Of a stretch of DNA of 64,000 nt, positions 28,955 through 38,906 are shown piece by piece. The position numbers and the translations under genes are program-made. Below the pieces are notes generated by a model, which worked only from the letters and a program-made list of their open reading frames with translations, had not been told where the DNA came from and ran no database searches. Positions within the stretch are counted from its first letter, which is position 1; each line of letters begins with the position of its first letter. Origin of the DNA: Shewanella litoralis (lineage in GTDB: Bacteria > Pseudomonadota > Gammaproteobacteria > Enterobacterales > Shewanellaceae); contig NZ_WSRZ01000017.1 of NCBI RefSeq assembly GCF_009828585.1, positions 52,937 through 116,936 of the forward strand, read 5' to 3'.

Positions 28955-31044
28955 TGAGGCTCTCCTTCTAATAAAGTGTCACCATGTTCAACAGCAAGGC
29001 TGTTGGCGGCAATGAATAAGGTTTGTTGTTCGATGGCTTCGTTTAAGCTTTGCATAAACGGGGTTAATGACATGGGTACTCTGTGAGTCATTAACTGGGC
29101 TAAACATTTCAATAAACTGTTGATGTCGTCAGCGCCTTTGGCATTGACGGCCAATGCTTGAGCTTGCGTATCAGTTGTTTGTTGGCCAATAATTTTATCG
29201 ATTAAAGTGGCGGTTTGTCTGTCGGCGCCGACTTCAACAAATAAACGACAGCCCTGGCTAATTGAGTCACTGATAAGCTGGCTAAAGTCCAGTGGATGAC
29301 AAAATGTGTCGGCAATTGACTGAGCAATGGCGTGTGATGTTAATTCAACTGGCTGTTTTTGCGCTGCCGATAAAAACTGAGTCGATGTCGGCAGCGTTGC
29401 AGCTAATGGCTGCAAGTAAAACTGCTTTACATCGTCAACAATATTGAGTGCCGCAGGGGTATGCATTGCCGTGACTCTATTGGCGGCAATACCACGTTTA
29501 CCCGCTTGTTTGAGTAATGCTTTACAGCTCTGCTCGCAGCCGGCTAACACTAAGCTGTCGCCCTGAATAATAGCAATGTACGCCCGTGGGTAATCAGCTA
29601 AGTGCGGGCTAAGGTCTGCAACGGTCGCGCGGGTCACAAAACTGTTCCACACTATCGGCTCATCATTTGCTAATTGCCAGGCTTGTCTCACACAGCGAAG
29701 CTCACCTGAAATATCTTGATTAAAAATACTGCTATTTTGGGTTGAATCGATTAACTGGTGCGGGGCTTGCCATACACCTAAACTGGCCCACATGGCGGCT
29801 TCGCCCATGGAATAGCCTAAAGCGAAGGCCGGTGTTATCTCAAATTCATCCTGCAATATTTTGCTAAGCATGTAACTTGCTCCCACACCCGCAATGGCAA
29901 GCTCACTGAGGCTCATGTGGTTGTTGTTTTTCTCTGCAGTGGCATAAATCGCTTGAGTTTGCAGCATGGCTGGCAAGTCGCCTTGCGCTTCTAACTTAGC
30001 AAATAGCTTAGGAAAAACATGACCGAGCTGGCTAAACATCTGCGGGTAAACCGTGCCGACACCTGGGTAGACAAAACTCAGCCCGTTGGCACCTAATGGT
30101 GACGCGGTAAAGCAACTACCTGCAGGCGTTTTGTAGTGTAATCTTGTGTTGTTAAGCGTTGTGCTGTGCTGAGTTTGTTGTGTTAGTTGAGTATCAAGTG
30201 CCGCGAGCATGGCGCATGCTTCTAGCTGTAAACCGCTTTGACTCGTCGCCATTAACACCAAGGCATAAGGCGCTTGCGATTGGTATTGTTGCCATTGTTG
30301 GTGGATAAATTTAAGCAGGCCTAGCTCTAGCTCATCGCATGGCTCGCTGAGTGCGTTGCTAACGGCGGCTAACTGTGTGCGTAACTGGGTAATATTGTGT
30401 GCTGATAATGGCAGCATTAATCGGTTCGCTGCTAATAATGGTTTAGCACTCAGCAATTGACTGCCCTGAGTGAGCACGAGTGCGAGCACACCGATGTTAC
30501 TTGGGTAACACAAGCTTGCCACACGGCTTTGGTGTGCTGGTGTAAACCAAAAATCTTGGCTGTTGGGCACACGTCGATAGGCAATGTCTTCGATAAGCGC
30601 GACCAATGCATTGAGTGCATTATTAGCCTGAGTTAACTCTACCGCTTGAGGTTGAGTATGTTGTCTTTTGGCATGAGCGAGTGCTTGAACCATTGCTTGC
30701 TCGGTGTTATCACCACACCCTATTCCGTTTAAATAGGCATGAGCATGTAAGCCATTTTTAGCCGCAGTGATTGCCGGCATAATCCACAGTTTATCGTTAA
30801 TACTTACAATATCGTAGCTATGATTGCCAAGCAGACCTGCCGCGTCTAACAACAGGGCTTCTAACGGCTGAGAATCTATCGGCTGATGCTTTGTGGATAA
30901 CTTGCTTACACTGTTGGCATCAGGCGCAGCCAACAACAAGGCCAGGCGCATTGGCTTGGCTTGTTGTTGTTTGAGATCAGCGGTTAACTTTTCGGTTAAC
31001 GCTGCTTGCTGAACGGCGGACATCGCGTTTACTGAAAAGGTCAC
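28951..31044 (-). CDS. pfaB: PfaB, acyltransferase subunit of PUFA synthase
   Basis: PfaB carries an acyltransferase domain and is known to influence the final product (EPA or DHA). The active serine lies in ALGYSMGEAAMWAS at about residue 410, with AANRVTAMHTPAALN further on as the expected histidine region. The N-terminal third looks like a degenerate ketosynthase-type scaffold with no catalytic Cys that I can see. The 697-residue length is in the EPA-type range. It begins at GTG 31044, overlapping the pfaA stop by 4 bp (GTGA), and overlaps pfaC by 4 bp at its end. Confidence 0.92.
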   Translation of the reverse strand: MTFSVNAMSAVQQAALTEKLTADLKQQQAKPMRLALLLAAPDANSVSKLSTKHQPIDSQPLEALLLDAAGLLGNHSYDIVSINDKLWIMPAITAAKNGLHAHAYLNGIGCGDNTEQAMVQALAHAKRQHTQPQAVELTQANNALNALVALIEDIAYRRVPNSQDFWFTPAHQSRVASLCYPSNIGVLALVLTQGSQLLSAKPLLAANRLMLPLSAHNITQLRTQLAAVSNALSEPCDELELGLLKFIHQQWQQYQSQAPYALVLMATSQSGLQLEACAMLAALDTQLTQQTQHSTTLNNTRLHYKTPAGSCFTASPLGANGLSFVYPGVGTVYPQMFSQLGHVFPKLFAKLEAQGDLPAMLQTQAIYATAEKNNNHMSLSELAIAGVGASYMLSKILQDEFEITPAFALGYSMGEAAMWASLGVWQAPHQLIDSTQNSSIFNQDISGELRCVRQAWQLANDEPIVWNSFVTRATVADLSPHLADYPRAYIAIIQGDSLVLAGCEQSCKALLKQAGKRGIAANRVTAMHTPAALNIVDDVKQFYLQPLAATLPTSTQFLSAAQKQPVELTSHAIAQSIADTFCHPLDFSQLISDSISQGCRLFVEVGADRQTATLIDKIIGQQTTDTQAQALAVNAKGADDINSLLKCLAQLMTHRVPMSLTPFMQSLNEAIEQQTLFIAANSLAVEHGDTLLEGEPH

Positions 31045-34000
31045 ACGGTATCCTTGCTGTGCTGATTCGCAGGCTGATTCTCATGTTGATTGATAAAGGC
31101 CTGATTCAGTGTTTTGCTAATGGTGATTTTAGCATCACGCATTTGACAGCTTAAACGTCCATCTTGATGATACAAACTCACATTGGCCAGTAACATTCTG
31201 CCGCTGTGTTTTACCACCTCAAGCTGGATGTAACCCTGATCGCCACTGGAAAAAGGTGCTACCGTGATAAATTGCCCCATTGATGATGGCAAACTGGCAG
31301 CATCGTATTTGAGTCTTGCCCAAACCAACATGGCCTGTAACAGCAAATCTTCGGCAAATATCTGACTACCACCGGATACTGCCGACGGTGTAAAGCCTGG
31401 GCAGTCGGCAGGGTCAATTGGCGGTAACTTAACCTGACACACCAGCTCGGCATCATCAAAGCTCAACACTTGCTTAATACCCTGCAAACGCGGCCCATGG
31501 AACAAGGTGCCGTTTTGATACAAGGTGTTGCCAGCATGTATTGCGGGCATCTGTGCTAGCTTTTGCAGCACGGTTGCAGGTAACGATGACTGAGCAACCG
31601 CGGTGGGCGTTAGCGCGTCATTGACAACTAATGTTGCCTGATATTGCGGCTTCATTGTGCTGTCAGGCTCGTCTAACACACAGCTCGAAATCAATGCACT
31701 TAAGCCTGTGTCAGTGTGTGTGAGTTGCAGCTGCAGTAAATGTGCCTGATCGGTATCAAAAATAACCCCTTTAAGCAATTTATAGTCAGCAATACTCAAA
31801 GGAACATGGCATAAGGTTTGTGCAGTTTCGCGCATCCACTGGATAGCACACACCGTCGGCAACACTGGGTTGCCGGCAATGCGGTGATCGTTTACAAATG
31901 CAAGCTCATTGGGTTGCAGCACCCGTGTCATCGTAATGGTTTGGGTATCAGCAGCCCAATATGGCGCAGAAAACGTCAGCGAACCCTCTGCGTGTGGCAA
32001 AGTGTTCGCATTAGGCTTTTTTGCAGTTGCATCCTGTGAGGCTGAGCCTTGCATGTCTGAACCAATTAACATTTGCACGCCTTGCGTGCTGAGTAAGCTA
32101 TGAGCAAATAAATTGGCTCCAGCTTCAAGCGGGATGACGTATACGCCACGTTCGACGAACATTTTTTTCAGCGCTGAACTCACCATTCCGCCGTCCCATG
32201 GGCCCCAGTTAAAGCTCATGACTTTGGCTTGTGGCAATTGTGCGGCCAATTTTAATGCGGTTTTATTAAGGATTTCATTCGACATCGCATAGTCGCTTTG
32301 ACCTGTGTTGCCATAAAACCCTGCCGCCGACGAGAACATGGCAACCAATTTGATTTGTTGTGGTTCAAGCGCATTAATAATGCTTGCCACACCAGTCACC
32401 TTGGTGCTGTATACGCGGTTCAGTTCATCTAATGTTTTGTCTTGAATGTGCTTATCCGCTAATACGCCAGCACCATGGATGACACCATTGATGACTAACT
32501 TTTTATCGTTAGCATCGGTTAACTCTGCCAGTGCGTCGATAACGCCTTTAGCATTGCTGACATCCATAGCAACATATTGCGCGCTGGCGCCTACCTTAGT
32601 AAAGGCGGCGAGGGCACGGTCAATCTCTAAGCTACTTTGCACTGGCCACACTAACGCATCAATTTGCTTTGGTGTGGGTTTAGCGCCTTGCGATTGAATG
32701 TAACCAATGGCGGCGGCTTTAAGCTCAGAGGCTTGTTTACCTTGAGCCCAGGCTGGCATGTCATTGCCTAGGTGTTGACTACGACCGGCTAATACAAAAT
32801 GCGATCGGCACTGTTTGGCCAGTGTTAACGCACATTCAAAGGTCACACCCTTAGCGCCGCCAGTCACTAACACATTGTCTTGCTGTGTCAGTTGGGCAGC
32901 AGGATAGCTTGCACTGGTGTTGGGTTGGCTCGCTGCGGTTAACGTCACGCGACCTTGTTGGCTAATGCCGACTTCGGTAATGCGTTTAGCACTTGGCGCT
33001 GCACCATTAACATCAAACAGTTCAGCAATAATGGCATTGGCAAACGTTTTGGCATCAATATCATTGGCGATATCAAGCGCGCGGCAGAACACATTTGGCC
33101 ATTCATGGCTTAAGGTTTTGGTGAGCCCAGACAGTGCTGCCTGATTAAGCTCTGCTTTACTGAGTGCTGCGCTATCAAGATAACCAAAGCCACCATCGAT
33201 ACGGCTTACGGTAAAGTAACTCAAGCGTGATTGCAGTGTTTTTGCAAATTCAGCATGCAGATGTTTTGCCCATAAAAAGGCGTTATCAACAGCGGCTTTT
33301 GCTGCCTCATTGCAACTGACCAGGTTTTTGCTGTCAGCGTTAAACTGCGGTTGTAAGTGCACAAAACCCGCAATAGGGTGTTTAGCGCTAATTTCACTTA
33401 ACACCTTGGCAATGGCTGCATCATCAATGCTGGTTAAGGCATAGCTGCTGATGTCGCTGCTTAAAGGCGAGTGAGCTGTGCTGATGCTTTCTGGGTTACG
33501 AATAACGGCGACGGTTAATCCTTTGGCATGAAGCTTTTCAGCAAGTACACCGGCATTATGACCGTCATCTGTGATGACAATGCAGCTGTTTGTTGAATAA
33601 CATGCATCGAGTTTATCCGCCGCTGGCAACTTTTTTAGCGCTACCCCGCTGTGTGGCGGTAAGTCAGAGCTATCAAGTGTTGGCTTAGCTGTTATGCTTT
33701 GCTCTGCTGTGGCTGCTGCGGTTGAATTTAGCGCACCTAGGGTTGCTTGCATGTAGCTGACGATTTCGCCCAATGTACGACATTCGGCTAAGTCTTCTGG
33801 GTTCAGCTCAGGTAAATCGGCTAACTCATCCTGTACGGTACCTAAAATCTCTACACGCTTGATTGAGTCGATACCCAAATCAGCTTCCATGTCCATGGTC
33901 AACTCGAGCATTTCTGCTGGATAACCGGTTTTATCTGCAACCACTGACATCATGGTGGTTAACACGGTTTCCGCGCTTAAGCCTGATGTTGGCGCTAATG

Positions 34001-37000
34001 TTTGAGCCGTTGATGCGATTGGCGAAGCTGATAATTTAGATTGCATATAGTCAACAATCTCGCCTAGGGTGCGGCACTCGGCTAAATCTTCTGGATTAAG
34101 TTCTGGTAAGCCTGGTAGCTCATCTTGCACTGTGCCTAAAATCTCGACGCGCTTGATTGAATCGATACCTAAATCGGCTTCCATGTCCATGGTCAGTTCA
34201 AGCATTTCTGCTGGATAACCGGTTTTATCGGCAACCACTGACATCATGGTGGTGAGTACGGTTTCTGCACTTAAGCTTGATGCTGGCGCTGATGCTTGAA
34301 CAGGAGATGTTGGCACCGTTTGCACTTGAACTTGTGCAGCCTCTGGCGCTAGCTTAGATTGCATATAGTCAACAATCTCGCCTAAGGTGCGGCACTCTGC
34401 TAAGTCTTCAGGGTTGAGTTCTGGCAAACCTGGTAGCTCATCTTGCACTGTGCCTAAAATCTCGACGCGCTTGATTGAGTCGATGCCTAAATCGGCTTCC
34501 ATGTCCATGCCAAGTTCAAGCATTTCAGTTGGGTAACCGGTTTTATCGGCAACCACACTTAACATGGTGCTAAGAACCGTCTCTGCACTTAAACCTGACG
34601 TTGATGACGATACTTGTGCTGCGGGCACGCTAGCCGTAGTTGTAGATATAGCAGGAGCGGCTGACAGCTTAGATTGCATATAATCAACAATCTCGCCTAA
34701 GGTGCGACACTCTGCTAAGTCTTCAGGGTTGAGTTCTGGCAAGCCTGGTAGCTCATCTTGTACTGTGCCTAAAATCTCGACGCGCTTGATGGAGTCAATC
34801 CCTAAATCGGCTTCCATGTCCATGCCAAGTTCAAGCATTTCAGTTGGGTAACCGGTTTTATCAGCAACCACAGTTAACATAGTGCTTAGTACAGTATCTG
34901 CACTTAATCCTGACGTAGGTGCTGCTGATACTTGCGTAGCGGGTGCGCTAACCAGTGGCGTTGATTTAGAGGCTGGCGAGGCTGATAATTTTGATTGCAT
35001 GTAATTCACAATCTCACCTAGGGTGCGACACTCTGCTAAATCTTCAGGGCTGAGCTCTGGCAAGCCTGGTAACTCATCTTGTACGGTACCTAAAATTTCA
35101 ACACGCTTGATGGAGTCGATACCTAAATCGGCTTCCATATCCATGCCAAGTTCAAGCATTTCAGTTGGGTAGCCAGTTTTGTCGGCTACCACAGCCATCA
35201 TAGTCTGTTGAACTGTATCTGCTGACAATGCTGTAGATGCACTTGCAACAGATGCCGTTGCTGGCATAGATGTTGTTGGTTGAGCCACTTGAGCGATAGA
35301 CGCTGATACTGCTGGCGCTACTGTAGTGGCCGCGGCTGCAACAGGTGCTGGCGCAGCGGCTTGTGTCATCACAGGTGTTTGCGGGGCAGCTACAGGCGTT
35401 GCAACCATTTGTGGTGCTGTTGCGGTATTGGCAAACGTGCCCACTGAAGCATTTGGTACTTGACCTTGTAGCATGGCCAATGCAGCCTGGCTAGTTTGTG
35501 CTTGTAAGGTTAAAAATTGTGTGTGGCTTTGCAGTGTTTGCGCTTGATGCTGGTGGAATAGTTCCATTGAGCGTTGCAAGCTTTCTGGGATAGCAACCCC
35601 TGATGAGGCCATTTGTGCTTGTGCCGTCATCAAATGATTAAAGGTATCGCCATACTGCTGAGGAATAGCTAAAAACTGCTGATGTAATGTTGCCGTTTGT
35701 TGTTGAGCGGCAAAGAATGCACTTAAGCTGTCGTGACTAACAGCGGCATTGGCGTGTACAGGTGCTTGAGCTGTTATTTGGCTAGCGTGTGCTGGCTGCG
35801 CCGTTGCTTGTGTAAGAGGCGCTTGTGCGATAGGCGCTTGAGCTGATGCAGTAGGTGCACTAGCCACTTCAACGTATTCGGTTTTGATCACTTGTTTTTC
35901 CACTATTTTTTCCACGATCTTCTCGACAGGCACTTCCACTGTCTTGCTGGTGACTTCGCCGCTTTGCAATGATTTTTGCATTTTAGCTTGTGTGCTTGGG
36001 CTGATGTAGTTACTTGCGGTGAGCTTAACGTTCATTGGAGACACTTTTGCAAGTTCAGCCAACGGCGCTTGATAAGGGTCAACCTCAATTAATGCCACAC
36101 CCAATACCGCTAATTGCGTTGCCGCTAGACGTAGCTGGGTATCGCTGCTGCCTTTAGGATTAGGGTTCAGGCTGATAACCGTGACCGCTTCTGACTTGTT
36201 GCCTAATATCGCTTCAACCAGTTTTTGTAAAATGTTTTTAGGTCCAAATTCAACAAATACACGTGCACCGGCATCGTACATGGCAACGAGTTGCTCACTA
36301 AAACGTACCGATTGCAACATATGTTCGCTAAAGGCAGCTTGAATCGCTTTGCCATCGCTTGGGTGACGTTGGCCTGTGCCATTGGCATATAACGCCACTT
36401 TAGGCTTAGCAAACTTAACCTTGCTAATGGCTTTAGCAAATGGCTTTTGCGCGTGGGCGACTAATGGCGTGTGGAACGCACCTGATACTGGCAATGCAAT
36501 CGCTTTAAAGCCTAACTCTGCAGTAATGGCTTTTGCTGCATCAGCACAAGCGTCTGTAGGGCCCGCAATCACTAATTGCGTTGGCGCATTGTAGTTAGCA
36601 ACTTTTACTCCATCAAAAGCACTGATGCAGTTTTCTAATTGGCTTACTCCTTGTTCTGCTGCTTGTGGCGGCACAATGATAGCGTACATGGCGCCTGGGT
36701 CTTGATCGGCTGGTGTGGCAGCCATTGCCTGGCCACGAGCAAAGGCTAATTGATAATAATCATCCTGGCTGATAACCCCTGCTGCACATAAGGCCGACAG
36801 TTCACCAAAACTGTGGCCTGCAACCATATCAGGGCTAAAACCGGCTTGAGTGAACAGTGCGTATTGACCCATGCTGACCGCACCAATGGCGCTTTGAGCA
36901 TAGGCGGTGTTGGTTAAGGCTGCTTGTTGCGCAGCAATACCATCGGCCGAAAACGCCGGAATAGGGTACATAATTTGCGACAATGGTGTTTGCTTGTGCT

Positions 37001-38906
37001 TGGCAAATACTTTGTCTGCTTGCATTAATTGTTGACGCATTTCAGGGTAGAAACACGCAAGCTCGGTAGCCATGTTAACGTATTGTGCGCCTTGACCCGC
37101 GAACAGTGCCGCCACTTTTGGCTTAGCACCTTTGTGCACTAAACTGGCGCTACGATAGCTTGTGCCAGACGGCAATTGCCAGTTATCGGCATCATTGTTG
37201 GTTAACTGCGCTAGGGCTTGAGTGAGCTGCACTGTTAAGTCAGCAATTGACGTCACAACCAGGCCTAAACGTGCAGCCGTTGGCGCAATGTCAGTGATGG
37301 CAAAGCGCTGGGCTAGCTCGGTTAATGCCAGCTCCTGACTATTGGCTTTGCTTGTATCGATTGTGGCTATTTCAGCTTGTAGCTCGGCCAATTTACTTTG
37401 CAGGCCTGCTTTGTTATCAGCACTGATTAACAAGCTTTGTGGTACCGCGCGTTGACGATATTTGTCATTACGGGCGTGATCTTGACGATACTCTTCCAAT
37501 ACAATGTGGAAGTTAGTGCCGCCAAAACCAAACGAACTAATTCCCGCACGACGCGGCGTATCGTCTGCACGAGGCAACCATGGGCGCGTTTCGGTATTGA
37601 GATAAAACGGTGAGTCAGTAATACCCAGTTTAGGATGTGGCTCACTCACGTTAATCGTTGGTGGCAATACCTTATGGTGCAATGCTAATGCCGCTTTAAT
37701 TAAGCCAGCCGTCCCAGCGGTTGATTTGGTGTGACCGACTTGTGATTTAACTGAGCCCAGGGCGATGTGCTGGAAGGTATCATTGTCTTCAGCAAATACC
37801 GATTTTAAGCCGTTAAACTCGGCGACATCACCTGCAGCGGTACCTGTACCGTGGGCTTCAATGAGTCCCACAGTATGCGGCGCAAAACCGGCATCATCAT
37901 AAGCGCGTTTAAGTGCTTTAGCTTGACCTTCAGGGCGGGGCGCATAAATACTCTTAAACTTACCGTCAGATGAGGCACCAATGCCTTTAATTACTGCATA
38001 AATTTTGTCGCCATCACGCTCAGCATCTTCAAGGCGCTTGATTGCCACCATGCCAATACCTTCACCAATCATCATGCCTTTTGAATCGATATCAAAGGGT
38101 TGAATCGTTTCATTGGTGGTAAATGCTGGGGTTTTTGAGAAGCTCATGTACATCGACGGTGAGTTGTCGGTACACACGCCGCCGGTGATCATCATGTCAC
38201 TGCGACCTTCAACTAGTTCGGTAATGGCCATGCGCATGGCCGCTAACGAGCCAGCACAAGCCGCATCGACCACGCAGTTCATGCCACCTAAGTCAAAACG
38301 GTTCGCAATACGACCGGCAATCACGTTACCGAGCGACCCTGGGAACGAGTTTTCTTCCCAGTGAATATATTGGTCTTGAAACTTCTTAATCAACATTTCG
38401 CTATCTGCGTCACTAATACCACTGTTTTTGAATACTTTTTTAAGTACAGGATATTGTAAGCGACCACTTAAGCTGTGATTGATTTTTTGGCCGCCGCCCA
38501 CGCCCAGCGTAATACCAATACGGTCGGTATCATATTGCGCATCGACACCGGCGTCGGCTAACACTTCTTTGGCAACCACTAATGACAATAGTTGTGAGGT
38601 GTCGGTTAATTCTAAGATGTTAGGTGGCAGGCCAAATTCCATTGGATTGAAATCAACTTCAGGTAAAAAACCGCCACGTTTACAGTAACTTTTATCTGGC
38701 GCAGATTTATCGGCATCGTAGTAATCGTCTGCGTTCCAATGGCTGTCTGGAATATCCACAATGGCGTCGATTTTTTCGCTGATTAAATCCCAAAACTTAT
38801 TCAGGTAACGCGAATTGGCAAAGATGCTCGCCATGCCGACAATGGCGACGGGCATGTCTTTTAAGCGTTTATTTAAACGCTTATCGATATTACTGGATTG
38901 GCTCAT
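31041..38906 (-). CDS. pfaA: PfaA, multidomain PUFA synthase (KS-MAT-5xACP-KR-DH-like)
   Basis: PfaA (2621 residues) builds the fatty chain. Order: ketosynthase at about 1-480 with C217 in DAACAGSL, EAHGTGTAAGD and KSQVGHTKSTAG; malonyl acyltransferase at about 600-900 with GHSFGELSAL near 698; a coiled, VEKIVEK-rich and then Ala/Gln-rich linker; five acyl carrier domains at about 1229-1720, each with the phosphopantetheine serine in GIDSIKR; a ketoreductase beginning near 2009 (VLVTGGAKGVTF); and a C-terminal hot-dog dehydratase-like region. It starts at ATG 38906, inside the end of pfaR (17-bp overlap). All carrier sites need activation by a phosphopantetheinyl transferase, which is not in this window. 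Confidence 0.96.
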   Translation of the reverse strand: MSQSSNIDKRLNKRLKDMPVAIVGMASIFANSRYLNKFWDLISEKIDAIVDIPDSHWNADDYYDADKSAPDKSYCKRGGFLPEVDFNPMEFGLPPNILELTDTSQLLSLVVAKEVLADAGVDAQYDTDRIGITLGVGGGQKINHSLSGRLQYPVLKKVFKNSGISDADSEMLIKKFQDQYIHWEENSFPGSLGNVIAGRIANRFDLGGMNCVVDAACAGSLAAMRMAITELVEGRSDMMITGGVCTDNSPSMYMSFSKTPAFTTNETIQPFDIDSKGMMIGEGIGMVAIKRLEDAERDGDKIYAVIKGIGASSDGKFKSIYAPRPEGQAKALKRAYDDAGFAPHTVGLIEAHGTGTAAGDVAEFNGLKSVFAEDNDTFQHIALGSVKSQVGHTKSTAGTAGLIKAALALHHKVLPPTINVSEPHPKLGITDSPFYLNTETRPWLPRADDTPRRAGISSFGFGGTNFHIVLEEYRQDHARNDKYRQRAVPQSLLISADNKAGLQSKLAELQAEIATIDTSKANSQELALTELAQRFAITDIAPTAARLGLVVTSIADLTVQLTQALAQLTNNDADNWQLPSGTSYRSASLVHKGAKPKVAALFAGQGAQYVNMATELACFYPEMRQQLMQADKVFAKHKQTPLSQIMYPIPAFSADGIAAQQAALTNTAYAQSAIGAVSMGQYALFTQAGFSPDMVAGHSFGELSALCAAGVISQDDYYQLAFARGQAMAATPADQDPGAMYAIIVPPQAAEQGVSQLENCISAFDGVKVANYNAPTQLVIAGPTDACADAAKAITAELGFKAIALPVSGAFHTPLVAHAQKPFAKAISKVKFAKPKVALYANGTGQRHPSDGKAIQAAFSEHMLQSVRFSEQLVAMYDAGARVFVEFGPKNILQKLVEAILGNKSEAVTVISLNPNPKGSSDTQLRLAATQLAVLGVALIEVDPYQAPLAELAKVSPMNVKLTASNYISPSTQAKMQKSLQSGEVTSKTVEVPVEKIVEKIVEKQVIKTEYVEVASAPTASAQAPIAQAPLTQATAQPAHASQITAQAPVHANAAVSHDSLSAFFAAQQQTATLHQQFLAIPQQYGDTFNHLMTAQAQMASSGVAIPESLQRSMELFHQHQAQTLQSHTQFLTLQAQTSQAALAMLQGQVPNASVGTFANTATAPQMVATPVAAPQTPVMTQAAAPAPVAAAATTVAPAVSASIAQVAQPTTSMPATASVASASTALSADTVQQTMMAVVADKTGYPTEMLELGMDMEADLGIDSIKRVEILGTVQDELPGLPELSPEDLAECRTLGEIVNYMQSKLSASPASKSTPLVSAPATQVSAAPTSGLSADTVLSTMLTVVADKTGYPTEMLELGMDMEADLGIDSIKRVEILGTVQDELPGLPELNPEDLAECRTLGEIVDYMQSKLSAAPAISTTTASVPAAQVSSSTSGLSAETVLSTMLSVVADKTGYPTEMLELGMDMEADLGIDSIKRVEILGTVQDELPGLPELNPEDLAECRTLGEIVDYMQSKLAPEAAQVQVQTVPTSPVQASAPASSLSAETVLTTMMSVVADKTGYPAEMLELTMDMEADLGIDSIKRVEILGTVQDELPGLPELNPEDLAECRTLGEIVDYMQSKLSASPIASTAQTLAPTSGLSAETVLTTMMSVVADKTGYPAEMLELTMDMEADLGIDSIKRVEILGTVQDELADLPELNPEDLAECRTLGEIVSYMQATLGALNSTAAATAEQSITAKPTLDSSDLPPHSGVALKKLPAADKLDACYSTNSCIVITDDGHNAGVLAEKLHAKGLTVAVIRNPESISTAHSPLSSDISSYALTSIDDAAIAKVLSEISAKHPIAGFVHLQPQFNADSKNLVSCNEAAKAAVDNAFLWAKHLHAEFAKTLQSRLSYFTVSRIDGGFGYLDSAALSKAELNQAALSGLTKTLSHEWPNVFCRALDIANDIDAKTFANAIIAELFDVNGAAPSAKRITEVGISQQGRVTLTAASQPNTSASYPAAQLTQQDNVLVTGGAKGVTFECALTLAKQCRSHFVLAGRSQHLGNDMPAWAQGKQASELKAAAIGYIQSQGAKPTPKQIDALVWPVQSSLEIDRALAAFTKVGASAQYVAMDVSNAKGVIDALAELTDANDKKLVINGVIHGAGVLADKHIQDKTLDELNRVYSTKVTGVASIINALEPQQIKLVAMFSSAAGFYGNTGQSDYAMSNEILNKTALKLAAQLPQAKVMSFNWGPWDGGMVSSALKKMFVERGVYVIPLEAGANLFAHSLLSTQGVQMLIGSDMQGSASQDATAKKPNANTLPHAEGSLTFSAPYWAADTQTITMTRVLQPNELAFVNDHRIAGNPVLPTVCAIQWMRETAQTLCHVPLSIADYKLLKGVIFDTDQAHLLQLQLTHTDTGLSALISSCVLDEPDSTMKPQYQATLVVNDALTPTAVAQSSLPATVLQKLAQMPAIHAGNTLYQNGTLFHGPRLQGIKQVLSFDDAELVCQVKLPPIDPADCPGFTPSAVSGGSQIFAEDLLLQAMLVWARLKYDAASLPSSMGQFITVAPFSSGDQGYIQLEVVKHSGRMLLANVSLYHQDGRLSCQMRDAKITISKTLNQAFINQHENQPANQHSKDTV
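33745..35220 (-). repeat. Five tandem acyl-carrier-domain repeats inside pfaA
   Basis: Five near-identical DNA units with a period of about 300-320 bp encode the carrier domains. Their serine sites lie near 33865, 34160, 34473, 34789 and 35109. The conserved part covers about 230 bp per unit; the Ala/Ser/Thr-rich spacers between units vary. The inner units are closest to one another, as expected for a repeat that expands and contracts by recombination. Confidence 0.92.
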
